This document shows positions 45,601 to 53,659 of a DNA stretch of 64,000 bases, in pieces; the first letter of the stretch is position 1; each line of letters opens with the position of its first letter. The stretch covers positions 186,001-250,000 of the forward strand of contig CALRUR010000003.1 in assembly GCA_943371425.1 (NCBI GenBank). Reading direction: 5' to 3'. The notes beneath the pieces were generated by a model that saw nothing but the letters and a program-made list of their open reading frames with translations, had not been told where the DNA came from and searched no databases. The DNA is from CAJBVG01 sp943371425. Its GTDB lineage: Bacteria > Bacteroidota > Bacteroidia > Sphingobacteriales > Sphingobacteriaceae. The position numbers were made by a program, and so were the translations under genes.

Positions 45601-45700
45601 TTTCTTTAAATTTCGCCGACTCTTGTGCAAAAGCAAATGTCGAGCAAAAAAATAAGAAGAGGTATATGGATAGTTTCTTTTTTAAAACCATGTTTTTCAC
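42650..45700 (-). CDS. Large TPR-repeat periplasmic protein, 1016 aa
   Basis: A signal peptide (KKLSIYLFLFFCSTFAFAQ) is followed by about 25 tetratricopeptide-like repeats to the C-terminus, for example NYDEALKYFSLYEQSDIQF and EYDKALFNYNKIIND. These are the family of YbgF/BamD-like scaffolds that work in the periplasm near the Tol/TonB systems. The start may be the ATG at 45,700 or the internal one 9 bp later. It is the first gene of the block that ends with the TonB-like gene. Confidence 0.88.
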   Translation of the reverse strand: MKNMVLKKKLSIYLFLFFCSTFAFAQESAKFKEIDKEFRQGLHLYDLQQFNAAYHSFEKVNEDLIKNANLYLSDDAKQMLVHAQYYMAICDLELYHQGAENKLMAFVDRYPENPLSKTASYELGSFYYRQRNFAKTIEWYQKTDVTLLGKAIKNEYYFRYGYSLFETDKFEEASNQFEKLIDKNSKYSYPAAYYDGIIQYNAKNYSDALTRFEFIKASKTYADIAPYYICKIYYEQKNYTAALNSVAEAIQNPNAKNINDIYLIGGASAFILKDWTKTVEYYELAAKKSKLNDLASYEIGYASFQTQLYQKAIDYLKTIADKKTAYTQHALYIIAQSFYQLKDKPSARNAFGKAAKLNQEKFLSSSSLLNYAKLSYELNFYQTAIESFQDYIDEYPDSADAEDAQSLLGEALLYTRNYKLAIEILDKIQPRSKRANLALQKVSYFRGIELFNEGKHQEAIKLFNQSLSNPLDKSIQTFAWYWKAESYYQLNNYDEALKYFSLYEQSDIQFNNELNSAVNYQLGYTYFKKEEYKSAIVYFDRYLKSEQKLGSTQNPKRYNDAILRLADGYFMIKEYDKALFNYNKIINDKLSGSDYSLFQKSMILGLQNKQNDKIVTLKQLLSNYPNSTYGDDATYEIGTGYFVMNNIPDAIQYFLLVIQKFPNSRFVAKSRLNLGLIYYNESNDEKATEMYKAIITDYPGSEEAKEALLAIKNIYVDAGNADGYLNYVKTLPFASVSSGAQDSITYQAANNRYLIGDCENAINGFNNYIERFSTGSFILEAHANRAECFMKTKKDKMALIDYEYLVANSNPKYLERSLVQSARINFKLKEYEKAAKLYTSLEAQAEFKDNYLEAISGALKSYAALNDSTGIMKYAQQVLLVEKSSIEDQYLANLYLGRYYFSINNIEEADNYFRAVAKLTKTEYGAEAKYMLAQILFIKGKYLDAQQACFDLSNQVPAYEFWVAKGFIILAETYAKLGNDFQAKSTLESIIDEYSIENDGVVEEAKKKLTELTQPK

Positions 45701-45795
45701 AAATTCTATTTATAACGTTCAAATCTATGTGTTTTTATATAATGGAGCTTGTTTAAAACTCATTAAAATATCCACAAATGCCCAGAAATAACGAT

Positions 45796-46431
45796 TTATT
45801 TAGTGTTAATAACTTGTAAAAAGGGAGATCTAGAGATTAATCCAGGGTTTATACCCATTAATCCTTCTGGAATGTAGGATTGTAAAGATTTGTAATACTC
45901 TACCCAGGCTGGAAAAAACTGCTTATTACGTGGATCTTTATAGGTCATGGGTTGTAAATAAAACAACTTGGAATTTTTCTTATGTGATTCGAAGGCGTGG
46001 TATATTAATTCTGAGCAATACAAAGAATCGTTATCCATTATAAATCGATCATCGTAGGGCTTCCCAATTGTGCTTATGGCGTATTCGCTGGCCTGTTTTA
46101 TCAAGTATTTATACTCAGGAATTAAACGCATGGCCAAGTATTTATCGGGGTTGGGGCAACGCAAAAACAAACTATCTATGGAGGTGCTTTTTACATGGCT
46201 GCCTATTGCTTCTACTGCTCTTAACTCCTCCTTAATTTTTACAATAATGGCCACATGCGAAAAATCTTTGCCTTGATAGCCTTCGGTAACCGCTTCTATG
46301 GCATCGCACAAAGGCCCACAATCTAAATCCTGAAAAACTAAATCTCCTTCCATAAGCTCAGGGCGATTTACTTGAGCCCATGAATTATAAGATATTCCAA
46401 GAATAAATAATGAAAAGAATAGAAATCGCAT
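45796..46431 (-). CDS. YiiX/YebB-like permuted NlpC/P60 cysteine hydrolase
   Basis: The 211-residue protein has a signal peptide (MRFLFFSLFILGISYNSWAQ) and the permuted papain-like pattern: GDLVFQDLDCGPLCDAI, then DFSHVAIIV (His about residue 60) and LYCSELIYHAF with the nucleophile Cys (about 144). This family hydrolyses amide bonds in the envelope, possibly in peptidoglycan or lipid-linked substrates. I chose ATG at 46,431 rather than the 6-bp upstream one. It is divergent from the TonB receptor. Confidence 0.85.
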   Translation of the reverse strand: MRFLFFSLFILGISYNSWAQVNRPELMEGDLVFQDLDCGPLCDAIEAVTEGYQGKDFSHVAIIVKIKEELRAVEAIGSHVKSTSIDSLFLRCPNPDKYLAMRLIPEYKYLIKQASEYAISTIGKPYDDRFIMDNDSLYCSELIYHAFESHKKNSKLFYLQPMTYKDPRNKQFFPAWVEYYKSLQSYIPEGLMGINPGLISRSPFLQVINTK

Positions 46432-46493
46432 ACACAAATGTGCCTAAAACATGTTAATAATCCAATTTTTATATTTATTAGGTAAGTATATCA

Positions 46494-46533
46494 ATTATTT
46501 TTAGACTAATCTAAAATAATTATATATTTGTGC
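46494..46533 (+). promoter_or_regulatory. DtxR/IdeR-like palindrome overlapping a TAnnTTTG promoter
   Basis: ATTATTTTTAGA and TCTAAAATAAT around CTAA form an inverted repeat of about 11-bp arms (46,494-46,520), close to the TTAG...CTAA operators of DtxR-type metal repressors. TATATTTG (46,523-46,530) fits the Bacteroidota -7 element. The GTG of the receptor is 3 nt further on, so a very short or absent leader is possible. Confidence 0.5.
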
Positions 46534-48564
46534 GTGAAAAACTTAGTACTCCCTTTTTTAGCATTGCTTTTAGCTATTCCAAGTATAGCTCAAAAGAAAG
46601 ATTCTCTTCTAAAACGAAAAATAAACGTCGAAGAAGTGGTTATATCTGGTAAAATGAAAGAAATGCGTAAGATCGATAGTCCAATTCCTATAGAATCTTA
46701 CCAAGCACATTTCTTTAAAAAATCTGCAGTTAATAATTTGTTAGATGCTACACAACAAATTACAGGCTTACGCCCTCAAATAAATTGTTCTGTTTGCAAT
46801 ACTGGCGACATACATATGAATGGAATGGAAGGAGCTTACACTGCCATCTTGATAGATGGAATGCCAATAGTGAGTAGCCTCTCCTCTATTTATGGCTTAA
46901 GTGGAATTCCATTGAGTATGATAGAGCGGGTAGAAGTAATTAAAGGCCCGGCTACCGCCTTGTATGGTTCGCAAGCCATGGCAGGTGTTATCAACATCAT
47001 TACCAAAAAAACAAACTCTGGTGATGTGCTTTCTTTAGAAACAAATGTTTCGAGCATGCTAGAGTTTAATAATGAAATTGCGTTTAGATGGAAACTCAGA
47101 AAAAATATTTCGGCATTAAGTAGCATCAGTTTATTTAATTATAATAAACCTTATGATGTAAATGGAGATGGATTTACAGACATTGCGATGCAAAATAGAA
47201 TTTCTGTTTTTAATAAAATTAAAATAGGAAATGGAGAGCATCCTTATCAAATAGGCTTGAGGCTGTACAAAGAAAATCGTTGGGGAGGGCAATTAAATTG
47301 GACCGATAGATGGAGTGGAACAGATTCTATATATGGCGAAAGCATTGAAACCAATAGAATAGAATTGATACAAAGTTGGTTATTACCTTTACCAGTACCT
47401 GTAGAAATACAAAGTTCTTATGTTTACCACGAGCAACAATCTTTTTATGGTAAAACAATATTTGATGCAGTGCAACATACTGGGTTTTTACAAGGTATTT
47501 ACAGACATCAACAAAATAAAAATGAATACGAGATTGGGGCATCTATCAAATATCAGCATTATGATGATAATACAATTTTAACAAGAAAACTTGAGGATAG
47601 CTTGTTTACACAAGCGCAAGTAGAAGTGATGCCTGGAGTTTTTATTCAACAAGAACGAGCATGGAATAAACAATGGAAAACCTTAGCGGCTTGGCGAACA
47701 GATTTACAAAAAGACCATGGCTTAATACATTCGCCTCGCTTATCTATTCAATTTAAAAAAAGCGAGCAAACTCAATACAGATTGGGTATGGGCAGAGGCT
47801 TTAGGGTGGTAAATGTTTTTACCGAAGACCATGCTGCTTTAACAGGCGATCGTAAAATAAAAATTACGGAAGCACTTAATCCAGAAAGTTCTATTAATAC
47901 TTTTTTCTCTATCGATCATTTTTCTTTGCTTACTAAGGCAACCTTGAAAACAGAAATTCATTTTTTTTATAGTTATTTCTTTAATAGAATTCAGGCGAAT
48001 TACGACATTGATCCTAATTTAATTATTTATAAAAATTTAGATGGAAATGTAATTAGCCGAGGTGCAAATTTGCGTTTCGATTTACAAACCGAAAGTAATT
48101 GGAATTTACAAATTGGTTTTACCTTTTTAGATGCTTTTGAAAATAGAAGAGACAGTATTAGCGCTAAGATTCCATTAATGTTTAGCTCTAGGTTAAATAC
48201 AAATTTGAATTTAACTTACGACCTACCTAGGTTAAAAACCAAAGTAGATTACCAAGTAGTTGGTTATAGCCCAATGCGTTTACCCATTTTACCTAATGAT
48301 TTTAGGCCAGAATATTCTGATTGGTATTTTATACACCAAGTACAAATTACGAATACGAGTATTAAAAATTTAGATGTGTATGTTGCTGTAAAAAATATAT
48401 TCAATTTTTTACCATCTAATCCGATTATGCGAGCGAACGATCCTTTTGATAAAAGTGTGAATGTAAACAACCCAAATAATTATACGTTTGATACTACTTA
48501 CGGATATGCACCAATGCAGGGCAGAAGAGTTTTAATAGGATTGCGCTACCATTTGGCTAGGTAG
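46534..48564 (+). CDS. TonB-dependent outer membrane receptor (metal/siderophore or B12 type)
   Basis: The 676-residue protein has a signal peptide (KNLVLPFLALLLAIPSIAQ) and a plug domain with VEEVVISGKMKEMRKIDSPI (TonB box area), DIHMNGMEGAYTAILIDGMP and VEVIKGPATALYGSQAMAGV. A 22-strand-type barrel follows and ends RVLIGLRYHLAR. I start it at GTG 46,534. CSVCNT in the plug could be a metal or redox site. A DtxR-like palindrome just upstream suggests control by iron or another metal; the substrate is not decidable from sequence. Confidence 0.9.
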   Translation: MKNLVLPFLALLLAIPSIAQKKDSLLKRKINVEEVVISGKMKEMRKIDSPIPIESYQAHFFKKSAVNNLLDATQQITGLRPQINCSVCNTGDIHMNGMEGAYTAILIDGMPIVSSLSSIYGLSGIPLSMIERVEVIKGPATALYGSQAMAGVINIITKKTNSGDVLSLETNVSSMLEFNNEIAFRWKLRKNISALSSISLFNYNKPYDVNGDGFTDIAMQNRISVFNKIKIGNGEHPYQIGLRLYKENRWGGQLNWTDRWSGTDSIYGESIETNRIELIQSWLLPLPVPVEIQSSYVYHEQQSFYGKTIFDAVQHTGFLQGIYRHQQNKNEYEIGASIKYQHYDDNTILTRKLEDSLFTQAQVEVMPGVFIQQERAWNKQWKTLAAWRTDLQKDHGLIHSPRLSIQFKKSEQTQYRLGMGRGFRVVNVFTEDHAALTGDRKIKITEALNPESSINTFFSIDHFSLLTKATLKTEIHFFYSYFFNRIQANYDIDPNLIIYKNLDGNVISRGANLRFDLQTESNWNLQIGFTFLDAFENRRDSISAKIPLMFSSRLNTNLNLTYDLPRLKTKVDYQVVGYSPMRLPILPNDFRPEYSDWYFIHQVQITNTSIKNLDVYVAVKNIFNFLPSNPIMRANDPFDKSVNVNNPNNYTFDTTYGYAPMQGRRVLIGLRYHLAR

Positions 48565-49542
48565 TGTTTTAGGGAAACTAAGCGGATATACACCACCGTT
48601 TATATATTTTACAAAGGAGTAGGGGCTATCTTGTAATTTATTTTCGATATCGTCTGTATTTACATATTGTACTACTAATGCAAATGGATTTTGTACCACG
48701 TGTACTTGTACAAAACCGTTGTTGCATCCCCAACGTGCATTGTTTACAGATCCACACGAAATCATTAACGGGCCAGTGTTTTCTGATTCTTCTAACACTC
48801 TACGTTCGAAATAATGGGTAGTTCCTGCCAATAATAAATCACATTTTTTGGTTACTATTTTTTGTTGCTCCAGACTTAAATTATCAATCCATGAACCATA
48901 CATAGAATGAGCAGAAACGATGATGATATCTTTCTCTGTTTTTTGAATGCTGTTTAAGGTTTTTATTAAGTAGTTTTTACTGCTGTTAGGAAATGCGATT
49001 TCTTGGTTGTAAGGGTTGTCTGGAAAATGCAATACGATGTAATGAACGGTAATTCCGTTTACATTCATTTGTGCATAATACTCTGCACCATTTGCATTCA
49101 TTTTAACATTCGATCTTTTATCAACACCTAATATGCGCAAGAACTTTGCCCCACTGCCCCAATCGTCTTGCCCGGTTCCAAAGTATTCGTTTTCTGCATC
49201 AGCAATGGTTGGGTAAAAATTGTTTCGCCACCATTCATCGCGAATTAAAAAAGGTAAAAAATCGTTTTCTTCATTTTTTTGTAAATGATCTCCAACTCCT
49301 AATATAAAAGCATCTTCAGAGTTTTTTATCCACTTATTCATTTTTGCCATGCGTATATTATTCATAGGGCTGGCGCCGTGATTGTCTGAAATAATAGAGA
49401 ATGAAAAAGATTCGCGACACTCTAATTCTTTAAGCGTAGTTATTTCTTGAAAGCCGAATTGTTTTTTTATTTCTTTTGATGGTTTAAATGCGAGTCCCAG
49501 CAATGCTATCGAACCAATTAGTGCCAACTTCAAATATTTCAT
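48532..49542 (-). CDS. Calcineurin-like metallophosphoesterase
   Basis: This 336-residue protein has a lipoprotein-free signal-like N-terminus (LALIGSIALLGLAFKPS). Metal ligands are visible in SIISDNHGAS, ILGVGDHLQ, VSAHSMYGSW and AGTTHYFERR (the last a GxxH pair). This fits the dinuclear-metal phosphoesterase fold, though the second block has GDH rather than GDxxD/N. It is convergent with the receptor gene, overlapping 33 bp. The substrate is unknown. Confidence 0.8.
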   Translation of the reverse strand: MKYLKLALIGSIALLGLAFKPSKEIKKQFGFQEITTLKELECRESFSFSIISDNHGASPMNNIRMAKMNKWIKNSEDAFILGVGDHLQKNEENDFLPFLIRDEWWRNNFYPTIADAENEYFGTGQDDWGSGAKFLRILGVDKRSNVKMNANGAEYYAQMNVNGITVHYIVLHFPDNPYNQEIAFPNSSKNYLIKTLNSIQKTEKDIIIVSAHSMYGSWIDNLSLEQQKIVTKKCDLLLAGTTHYFERRVLEESENTGPLMISCGSVNNARWGCNNGFVQVHVVQNPFALVVQYVNTDDIENKLQDSPYSFVKYINGGVYPLSFPKTLPSQMVAQSY

Positions 49543-49641
49543 ACCCTACCTTTTGGATTTGAATATATTTACGGCGCTAATTTTGTTTAGTTACAGAAAT
49601 AATTTAATAATTTTTTTGTGCGATTTAAGTATCGTTAAGCC

Positions 49642-50019
49642 TTATTTTTTGAAGAACTGTGAATATTCTTCCTCATTAAATCCGAGTATAATTTTCCCCA
49701 TGTGTTCTATCAAGGGACGTTTGATGACGCTTGTGTTTGCTTGCATTACGGCAAGTGCTGTAGAAATTTTCTCTAATTTCTTTTTATCTCCATCCGATAA
49801 ATTTCTGTAAGTAGGACCCTTCGTGTTTATTAACCTTTCTAATGGTACAATTTTCGTCCACTCTTTAATTTTTGAAGCCTCTATTCCCAGTTTTTTATAA
49901 TCATGAAATTCGTAAGGAATGTTATGCGTTTCTAAATAAGTAAGTCCTTTTTTTACGGTGTCGCAGTTTTTAATACCGAATGCTAGTGTGCTCGTTTGTT
50001 CGTATGCTCGTATGCTCAT
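49642..50019 (-). CDS. Spx/ArsC (YffB-like) family protein with repeat-derived N-terminus
   Basis: The 125-residue thioredoxin-fold protein contains GIKNCDTVKKGLTYLE (one conserved Cys), HDYKKLGI, NTKGPTYRNL and KRPLIEHMGKIILGFNEEEY, which are the ArsC/Spx/YffB signature. It may reduce arsenate or act as a Spx-like regulator; only one cysteine of a CxxC is present. Family members begin 2-5 residues before GIKNC. Here the first 12 codons (MSIRAYEQTSTL) are encoded by the tandem GAGCATAC repeat, which supplies the ATG. Confidence 0.85.
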   Translation of the reverse strand: MSIRAYEQTSTLAFGIKNCDTVKKGLTYLETHNIPYEFHDYKKLGIEASKIKEWTKIVPLERLINTKGPTYRNLSDGDKKKLEKISTALAVMQANTSVIKRPLIEHMGKIILGFNEEEYSQFFKK

Positions 50020-50142
50020 GTGGAAAAGTGTGCTATCTTTTAATTAAACACAAATATAATGTTTTAAATTATTAGCAAGTTTTCGGCTTTGAGCATACGA
50101 GCATACGAGCATACGAGCAAACGAACACACGAGCACACGAAC
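49987..50142. repeat. Inverted pair of GAGCATAC(GA) tandem arrays
   Basis: GAGCATAC-type 8-mers run on the minus strand at 49,990-50,021 (inside the Spx-like start) and on the plus strand at 50,096-50,141, up to the stop of the barrel gene. The two arrays are inverted and nearly complementary, so the about 150-bp interval can fold into a long hairpin with a 70-nt loop. It closes the space between two convergent-facing gene ends. Confidence 0.85.
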
Positions 50143-52577
50143 TATCCCCCTTGTCCGCCACCGCTTTTCCCTTTCACATCATCATTACTTATGCCGCGTT
50201 GGTTTTTCTTTACACCACCATCAAGTTTGCCAAATCTATAACTTATGCTACAACCGTAATTACGATAGAAGTTTTGGAAATTACTGGTTTGAGTAAATTG
50301 TGAAGTATTAAAATCTTGTTTCCAATCTCTAAACTTTTTCCAAGGGTTACTAATTTGTGCAGTAACTGTTAGTTTTTTATCCAGAAAATCTTTGGATACG
50401 CTGAAAGAGGAATACACAAATTCGTTTGATTGGCCTTGTAATTGTATCCATGGACTGTAATACCCAACGTTTACACGTGTTCTGAAGTCTTTTGGTAAGG
50501 TATAACTTGCAAATGCAAATGCATTTCCTTGGAATCCTTCGTTTGTAAAAAATTGCGAATTATAGGTTCCTTCTATCCATATATAAGAAAGCAAGGCATT
50601 AAAATTTACACTTAGTTTTTTGCTGAAAGGGTAACTAATATTAGCGTTGAAGCCTAACTTCTTATCTTTTCCAATATTCTCATACGTATCTCTACTAATT
50701 GTATCGGCACCTAGAGAGGTTACACTTTGTATGGTATTATTTGCATACGAATAACTTGCTCCTACATTAATACTTCCTTTTTTGAAGGTACTGTATCCAA
50801 CTTCAAAATTATTGGTAAGCACAGCTTCTAAATTTGGATTTCCGTAACTTATAAATCGTGGATTCGTTTGATTGATAAATGGATTTAGTTCCCAAATACT
50901 TGGTCGCTCTATACGTTGTGTATATCCTAAATTCAAACTACTCATGTCTTTAAATTTACGCTGTACAGAAATAGAAGGAATTACATTGGTATAATCTTGT
51001 TTTACTTTAGTGGCAGTGGTTTCAAAATTGGCATCAACCGTGGTACGCTCTAATCGTACCCCTGCTCTTATTCCCCAATTTTCTAATTTCAAATTATACG
51101 AATTATAAAAGCTATATACATTTTGTTGATAGTTGAAATTATTACTATTTGCAGAATCGTACACATAATCATTTACCGTGGGATCAAAATTATGTTGAGA
51201 GTATTCGCTGAAATTATTTCTTAATATTGCTTTTACACCTGCTTCAATATCTACTTTTTTATAAGGGTGTACGTAATCCATTTGGTAAGTTTGTTCATTT
51301 GTACCCGATTCGTTGTTTTGTTTATAAGGGTTAAAATTGAAGTTTATATTTTGGCTAGTGCTCACATTGTTTTCATTGCCGTTGGTGCTTGGCGAATATT
51401 TATAAGAAAGCGTTAATAATTGATCTTTATTTTTTTTGAAACCATGTTGAAAATTTAAGCCAATATCGGTTCCTGACCAATCGTTTTTTCCTTCATTATT
51501 GAGTATAAAATATTGATCTAAAGTTCCTGTAGAACCATAGAGTGTACTGCTTTGGGTGCTTTTAGTATTACCATAGCCAGGGTTGGTGCCAATGGTTGCG
51601 GTTAACAAATTTAGTGTATCAAATTCATAACTCATTTCAGATTCTACGTATTGCCAAAACCAGAAGTTTTTATTTGTACCGTTTTGCAATAAGGTAGTTT
51701 CTTGTAAAATTCCAACTCTACTAGAGTTAAAACCTGTTTCCGGGATGTCTTGGTAACCGTTGCCATAATAGGCACTCATGGCAAATTTGTTTTTCTTGAG
51801 GGTTAATGATGCACTCATGCCTGGCCCCCAAGGGAAATTATATCTTGAACTTACTGAACCATTATAACCCGATTCTAATTTTTTGGTGGTTATAATATTG
51901 ATGATGCCAGCCAAACCTTCTGCATCGTATTTTGCAGGAGGGTTGGTAATTACTTCAATTTTTACAATGCTGCTTGCAGGCATGGCTTTAAACACATCGC
52001 GTGGGTTACGAGCTACCAAAGAAGAAGGCCTGCCGTTAATAAGTACTTTAAAATTTCCACTGCCTTTTACTTGTATATTATCATCCGCATCTACACTTAT
52101 TAAGGGCACTTTTCTGAGCATGTCTAAGGCTGTTTGAAACTTACTCTCCGGATCCGATTGTACATCGTAAGAAATTCTGTCGACCTCTTGTTTTACAAGG
52201 GCTTTATCGGTAGTAATTTCTACTTCTTGTAAATTGTTTCCTTGTGTTGGTAACAGTATTGTTCCGATATTTACATTCAAATTATTTTCTGTAATTTCTA
52301 TGTCTTTGGTAATTTTTTTATACCCAACATTTAAAATACTTAGTTGATGTTTCCCTGTCGGAATTTTTTCAAAAATAAAAGAGCCATCCTCTTTACTCAA
52401 GGTAGTTCTTAAATTACTAATGTTTTCTAGTTTAATGGTGATGGTAGCATACGACAATTTTTGGTTGCTAGATGAATCGACGATGGTACCTCTTATAATA
52501 CCTTTCGCTTCGGGGTTTTGTGCTTTTGTTTGGTACGACAATATTCCAAGCAATAGCAGTAGAACAATTTTTTTCAT
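50142..52577 (-). CDS. Outer membrane beta-barrel with N-terminal carboxypeptidase-like domain and plug
   Basis: The 811-residue protein has a signal peptide (MKKIVLLLLLGILSYQTKAQ) and a CarboxypepD_reg-like domain (residues about 25-115, GIIRGTIVDSSSNQKLSYATI). A plug (VLINGRPSSLV, VITNPPAKYDAEGLAGIINI) and a barrel come next, and the end is Gly-rich and disordered (KSGGGQGG). This is the TonB-linked barrel type of Bacteroidota nutrient import. It has no SusD partner, so it is not a glycan utilisation locus. Its stop touches a tandem array. Confidence 0.88.
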   Translation of the reverse strand: MKKIVLLLLLGILSYQTKAQNPEAKGIIRGTIVDSSSNQKLSYATITIKLENISNLRTTLSKEDGSFIFEKIPTGKHQLSILNVGYKKITKDIEITENNLNVNIGTILLPTQGNNLQEVEITTDKALVKQEVDRISYDVQSDPESKFQTALDMLRKVPLISVDADDNIQVKGSGNFKVLINGRPSSLVARNPRDVFKAMPASSIVKIEVITNPPAKYDAEGLAGIINIITTKKLESGYNGSVSSRYNFPWGPGMSASLTLKKNKFAMSAYYGNGYQDIPETGFNSSRVGILQETTLLQNGTNKNFWFWQYVESEMSYEFDTLNLLTATIGTNPGYGNTKSTQSSTLYGSTGTLDQYFILNNEGKNDWSGTDIGLNFQHGFKKNKDQLLTLSYKYSPSTNGNENNVSTSQNINFNFNPYKQNNESGTNEQTYQMDYVHPYKKVDIEAGVKAILRNNFSEYSQHNFDPTVNDYVYDSANSNNFNYQQNVYSFYNSYNLKLENWGIRAGVRLERTTVDANFETTATKVKQDYTNVIPSISVQRKFKDMSSLNLGYTQRIERPSIWELNPFINQTNPRFISYGNPNLEAVLTNNFEVGYSTFKKGSINVGASYSYANNTIQSVTSLGADTISRDTYENIGKDKKLGFNANISYPFSKKLSVNFNALLSYIWIEGTYNSQFFTNEGFQGNAFAFASYTLPKDFRTRVNVGYYSPWIQLQGQSNEFVYSSFSVSKDFLDKKLTVTAQISNPWKKFRDWKQDFNTSQFTQTSNFQNFYRNYGCSISYRFGKLDGGVKKNQRGISNDDVKGKSGGGQGG

Positions 52578-52671
52578 GCGTATAAATTTTTTTGTTAGAT
52601 GAATAATCTAAGGTAACGAATCTTCTCTTTCGAAATTGTAACTAAGGGGTTACTATCGGAAATGTTGCATA

Positions 52672-52757
52672 CTAGTCACTAGTCTCTAGTCACTAGTCGT
52701 TAGACCGTACTAGGCGAGTTTATTGTCTAAAGACTAACGACTAACGACTAACAACTA
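52672..52757. repeat. CTAGTCA / CTAACGA word arrays upstream of bestrophin
   Basis: ACTAGTCACTAGTCTCTAG at 52,674 and following is a set of four CTAGTCA-like words; AGACTAACGACTAACGACTA ends at 52,757. The two arrays are partly complementary, so they can pair. The word ACTAGTCACTAG also occurs at 12,094-12,112. Confidence 0.75.
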
Positions 52758-52775
52758 TTTTCCTTATCTTCGACT

Positions 52776-53651
52776 ATGATTAAAAACGACCCTAAAGATT
52801 GGATGGGATTTATTTTCAAATTCCACAAATCGGATACCATACGAACTTTATTTTATGCCATTGTAATGATGTGTGTATATTCCTTTATAGTGGCATACAT
52901 AGAAATTAAGTTTTTGAATTTGAGTGAAAATTCGCATCTCAAAAACATAACTGTAATGCATGGCTTGTTGGGATTTGTAATATCGATGTTGTTAGTGTTT
53001 AGAACCAATACAGCTTATGATAGGTGGTGGGAAGGCCGGAAACAATGGGGAGCATTGGTAAATAATTCGCGAGGCTTGGCCATTAAAATGTCGGCAATAT
53101 TGGCACCAGATAATACAGTGGATAGAAGTTTTTTCAAAAAAACAATTCCAGCATTTGCATCGGCATTAAAAAATCATTTACGATCGGAAGAAACCAAATT
53201 AGAATTATTTGAAGCGGAGAGTGAGGATGAAAAAGTAGACCATACCAAACATTTACCCAATCAAGTTTCACTCATCATAAATAAACGATTACAAAACTTA
53301 GTTCGTCATGGTAAGTTATCGCAAGAGCAATTATTATTTATAAATGGAGAAGTGCAATCGCTCAACGATATTTGTGGTGCTTGCGAACGAATAAAAAACA
53401 CACCCATTCCATATTCCTATTCAGCATTTCTAAAGAAATTTATTTTTATTTATGTGGTAACTCTACCACTTGGATATGTTTTTTTATTGGGTTACTTCGT
53501 AATACCTGTAGTGGCATTTATTTTTTACGTATTAGCCAGTTTAGAATTAATTGCAGAAGAAATAGAAGATCCGTTTGGTACAGATGAGAACGATTTACCG
53601 ATTGATAAGATATCTGAAACTATTAAAAGGAATGTTGAGGAGATTCTGTAA
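52776..53651 (+). CDS. Bestrophin-family anion channel
   Basis: This 291-residue protein has four main helices. It begins with DWMGFIFKFHKSDTIRTLF and contains FRTNTAYDRWWEGRKQWG (about residues 74-91), the bestrophin/UPF0187 signature, and IPYSYSAFLKKFIFIYVVTLPLGY further on. Prokaryotic bestrophins form pentameric ion channels. The C-terminus carries the EDPFGTDENDLPID motif. It is transcribed with mnmH, whose start is 8 bp after the stop. Confidence 0.92.
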   Translation: MIKNDPKDWMGFIFKFHKSDTIRTLFYAIVMMCVYSFIVAYIEIKFLNLSENSHLKNITVMHGLLGFVISMLLVFRTNTAYDRWWEGRKQWGALVNNSRGLAIKMSAILAPDNTVDRSFFKKTIPAFASALKNHLRSEETKLELFEAESEDEKVDHTKHLPNQVSLIINKRLQNLVRHGKLSQEQLLFINGEVQSLNDICGACERIKNTPIPYSYSAFLKKFIFIYVVTLPLGYVFLLGYFVIPVVAFIFYVLASLELIAEEIEDPFGTDENDLPIDKISETIKRNVEEIL

Positions 53652-53659
53652 ATTGGCAA

